Source: Deltaproteobacteria bacterium
GTDB lineage: Bacteria > Desulfobacterota > Desulfarculia > Adiutricales > Adiutricaceae
Reading direction: 5' to 3'
DNA: 52,065 nucleotides
Assembly (NCBI GenBank): GCA_031273455.1
Contig: JAISRZ010000071.1
Coordinates: 1-52,065 of the forward strand
Shown here: positions 50,621-52,065 of the stretch, piece after piece
Numbering within the stretch: position 1 is the stretch's first letter
How the letters are laid out: each line of letters starts with the position of its first letter
The notes under the pieces: generated by a model
Seen by the model: only the letters and a program-made list of their open reading frames with translations
Databases searched by the model: none
Told to the model about the DNA's origin: nothing
Position numbers and translations under genes: made by a program

Positions 50621-51130
50621 CTAATCCTGCCGCTCCAAAACTTCCAATAAACCGATGGCCCCGTTTTGGGCGGCTAAACTCGCCAAACGGTCCGCGTCCC
50701 CATTTTTCTCCCGATAAACGTGGCCCACCTTAACCTCGTCGAACTCGGCCAAAAGCTTTTTAGCCTCTTGGTAATAGAGCCGTAAACCCTCGTGCCTAAC
50801 CTGATACTGACCGCTTAGTTGCCGGGCCACCAGCTCTGAGTCCAAGGCCACTTTTAGCTTCTTTAGCCCCAGCTCTTTCGCCACGATTAAACCTAAGATT
50901 AAAGCCCCATACTCGGCGGCGTTGTTGCTTAAAGGGCCTAAATACCAAGACCAGGAGCCAACCACGGCCTCATCTGGAGCGAAGATGACCGCTCCGGCCC
51001 CAGCGGGGCCCGGGTTACCCTTGGCCGCCCCATCGGTCATGAGAATGTAAGGGTCGGCATTTAGGGCTTTTAAAGGCTCCAAACCCACCTTGACCGCGGC
51101 TAACCGGGCCACAAACTCCAAAAGCGCCAT
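50621..51130 (-). CDS. rnhA: Ribonuclease HI-family protein
   Basis: RNase HI removes RNA from RNA-DNA hybrids. The 169-residue protein carries the four acidic catalytic residues: Asp in LMTDGAAKGNPGPAGAGAV, Glu in NNAAEYGALILGL, Asp in VALDSELVARQLSGQYQV and Asp in REKNGDADRLASLA, in the form seen in the reverse-transcriptase-like RNase HI subgroup. A 25-residue N-terminal extension without a hybrid-binding domain precedes the core. The gene is directly upstream of the RNase P RNA on the same strand, with 8 bases between them. The basic protrusion of E. coli RNase HI is absent. Confidence 0.85.
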   Translation of the reverse strand: MALLEFVARLAAVKVGLEPLKALNADPYILMTDGAAKGNPGPAGAGAVIFAPDEAVVGSWSWYLGPLSNNAAEYGALILGLIVAKELGLKKLKVALDSELVARQLSGQYQVRHEGLRLYYQEAKKLLAEFDEVKVGHVYREKNGDADRLASLAAQNGAIGLLEVLERQD

Positions 51131-51427
51131 AATTATTCCGTAACCGCGCGCTAGCGCCCTAACTGACCGATAAAGCCGGGTTTAGCCCGGGCGCGGCCCT
51201 CAGGTTTTAACGAAAGACGAGTCTTAAGGGGAGATCAGCCGCTTCTAATATAAGGCCAGGCCAAGGTCAATTAAATATTTCCCCAAAAAAATAACCTTGT
51301 CGAAAAGGCCTTAAAGTTATGACCAAGGGCCATTGGCTAAAAATTTCCCTGTAAAGCGCGCTCCAAAAGCCAAAATCGCCAATCATCCAGAGGTTAGAGT
51401 CCTAAGATTAAAGCGGAAATATTGTTT
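51131..51427. other. Intergenic region without recognised features
   Basis: Nothing is seen beyond AT-rich stretches and short dyads. Confidence 0.5.
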
Positions 51428-52065
51428 TTATGACTCTAATGTCTCAAACTTAGCTAAAACGAAAGTCCTTCTGGCCATGACCATGGCGACCAGGATAACC
51501 GGCTGACCGTCCGCCCTAAAAAAATCGGCGTATTTCTCTCTGGCCTGGAGTAAAGCCGCCTCGGCTTTAGGGGTCATTAATTCCCTTAACTTAGCGATAT
51601 CCTCCGCGCTCGATGGCGGGGGGAGACGCTTGCGTTTGGGAGCTTTCTTCGCGGCGTTGAAAGGCTGGGAATCTGGAATCGCCTCTTTAGCGTCGAAAGA
51701 CTTAGGGTCTGGATTGGTCTCAATAGCGTCTAAAGGCGTAAAGTCTGAGGCGCTATAGACCTTTAGCTCAACTATGAAACGCTCGCCATTAGGCCCAACA
51801 AAGTGGATGTCCAGAAAGCCGTGGGCCGTCACCAGCTGGGAGTCATACTTCCGCTTGGCCAGGCGGAAGGCTGTTTCTAAGAAAATCTGATATTGACTCT
51901 CATCAGTTTTAAAAGAAGGGTGTTTAAATTGGTTTAGATAGAAACTAAAAGCTTCTTCCACCCCCAGAGCGTCTAATTTCAGTAAACAGTCTAGGGTTTT
52001 TTTGGCCCACTTTTGGGCCGTATCCTTATCGTCCACCAGGTCCATCGCTTGGGCTAGGGGCCACA
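51428..52065 (-). CDS. PD-(D/E)XK nuclease-domain protein, C-terminal part (continues beyond window)
   Basis: The frame is open to the window edge, so the ATG at 52045 is probably internal and only the last 212 residues are seen. The segment SQYQIFLETAFRLAKRKY, then AHGFLDIHFVGPNGERFIVELKVYS, shows the PD-(D/E)XK core (Asp in FLDIHF, ExK in VELKV) found at the C-terminus of predicted AAA-ATPase-like proteins. A Pro/Lys-rich insert (KKAPKRKRLPPPSS) separates it from the final helices and strand QPVILVAMVMARRTFVLAKFE. The function of this large family is not established; nuclease activity, possibly linked to mobile elements or defence, is a prediction. Pieces that look like related genes lie at 7932-8132, 14118-14290 and 37846-38010. 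Confidence 0.65.
   Translation of the reverse strand, partial: WPLAQAMDLVDDKDTAQKWAKKTLDCLLKLDALGVEEAFSFYLNQFKHPSFKTDESQYQIFLETAFRLAKRKYDSQLVTAHGFLDIHFVGPNGERFIVELKVYSASDFTPLDAIETNPDPKSFDAKEAIPDSQPFNAAKKAPKRKRLPPPSSAEDIAKLRELMTPKAEAALLQAREKYADFFRADGQPVILVAMVMARRTFVLAKFETLES

Overview
The window looks like chromosomal DNA of an anaerobic deltaproteobacterium-like organism (Desulfobacterota in the broad sense, possibly host- or gut-associated). The inference rests on gene content: an LL-diaminopimelate aminotransferase, a fused IspDF, a class A RNase P RNA, an anaerobic-type hybrid cluster protein with an FNR/HcpR-type operator, a NifB-like radical SAM protein, and large Sel1-repeat and FHA/kinase proteins. 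Ordinary genes are moderately GC-rich. They are interrupted by several sharply AT-rich blocks (about 3.7-5.4, 11.0-11.9, 15.5-15.9 and 35.7-37.9 kb) that carry accessory genes and look imported.

Layout. 1-3.7 kb: 3' part of lon, then a promoter, structured leader and terminator in front of a nifB-like/nifX-like pair, then tmRNA. 3.7-5.4 kb: AT-rich block just after the tmRNA 3' end with an AbiE-type toxin-antitoxin pair whose toxin gene has a frameshift. 5.5-10 kb: a giant Sel1-repeat gene with a truncated look, abutting a PD-(D/E)XK remnant, then prfH and rtcB (ribosome/RNA repair). 10-15.5 kb: mobile and decayed DNA with a transposase remnant, a possible small RNA, a methyltransferase gene in what looks like an integron-type cassette with its own attC-like site, a DJ-1/PfpI protein, a gamma-glutamylcyclotransferase, gene remnants and a hicAB module. 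16-17.8 kb: hcp with a perfect TTGAT-N4-ATCAA box upstream.

18.2-31 kb is the most distinctive region, a eukaryote-like Ser/Thr phospho-signalling island. It holds three membrane-anchored kinases (one frameshifted), two PP2C phosphatases, a zinc-ribbon/FHA protein, a transmembrane VWA-FHA protein, a zinc-ribbon/FHA/FHA transmembrane trypsin-like protease, and two paralogous secreted LprI-like proteins with C-terminal membrane anchors, each divergent from a kinase. The kinase/LprI-like unit has been tandemly duplicated. A plausible reading is that envelope-side modules (VWA, LprI-like, protease) are coupled through single membrane spans to cytoplasmic phosphorylation and FHA recognition.

31-38.4 kb: a small secreted protein, an IS4-like transposase with a substituted catalytic Glu, tRNA-Cys, an ADP-ribosylglycohydrolase, and an AT-rich island (DUF6338-like protein, Pro-rich small protein, possible HEPN-like protein) bracketed by two identical 58-bp palindromic repeats. 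38.4-52 kb is mainly housekeeping: dapL, acyl-CoA synthetase, second tRNA-Cys, an SsuABC-type transporter, rsmB, a MerR-type regulator, a second Sel1 protein, ispDF, RNase P RNA, an RNase HI-family gene and the C-terminal part of a PD-(D/E)XK-domain protein running off the right edge. Remnants that look like the same kind of protein occur at three other places.
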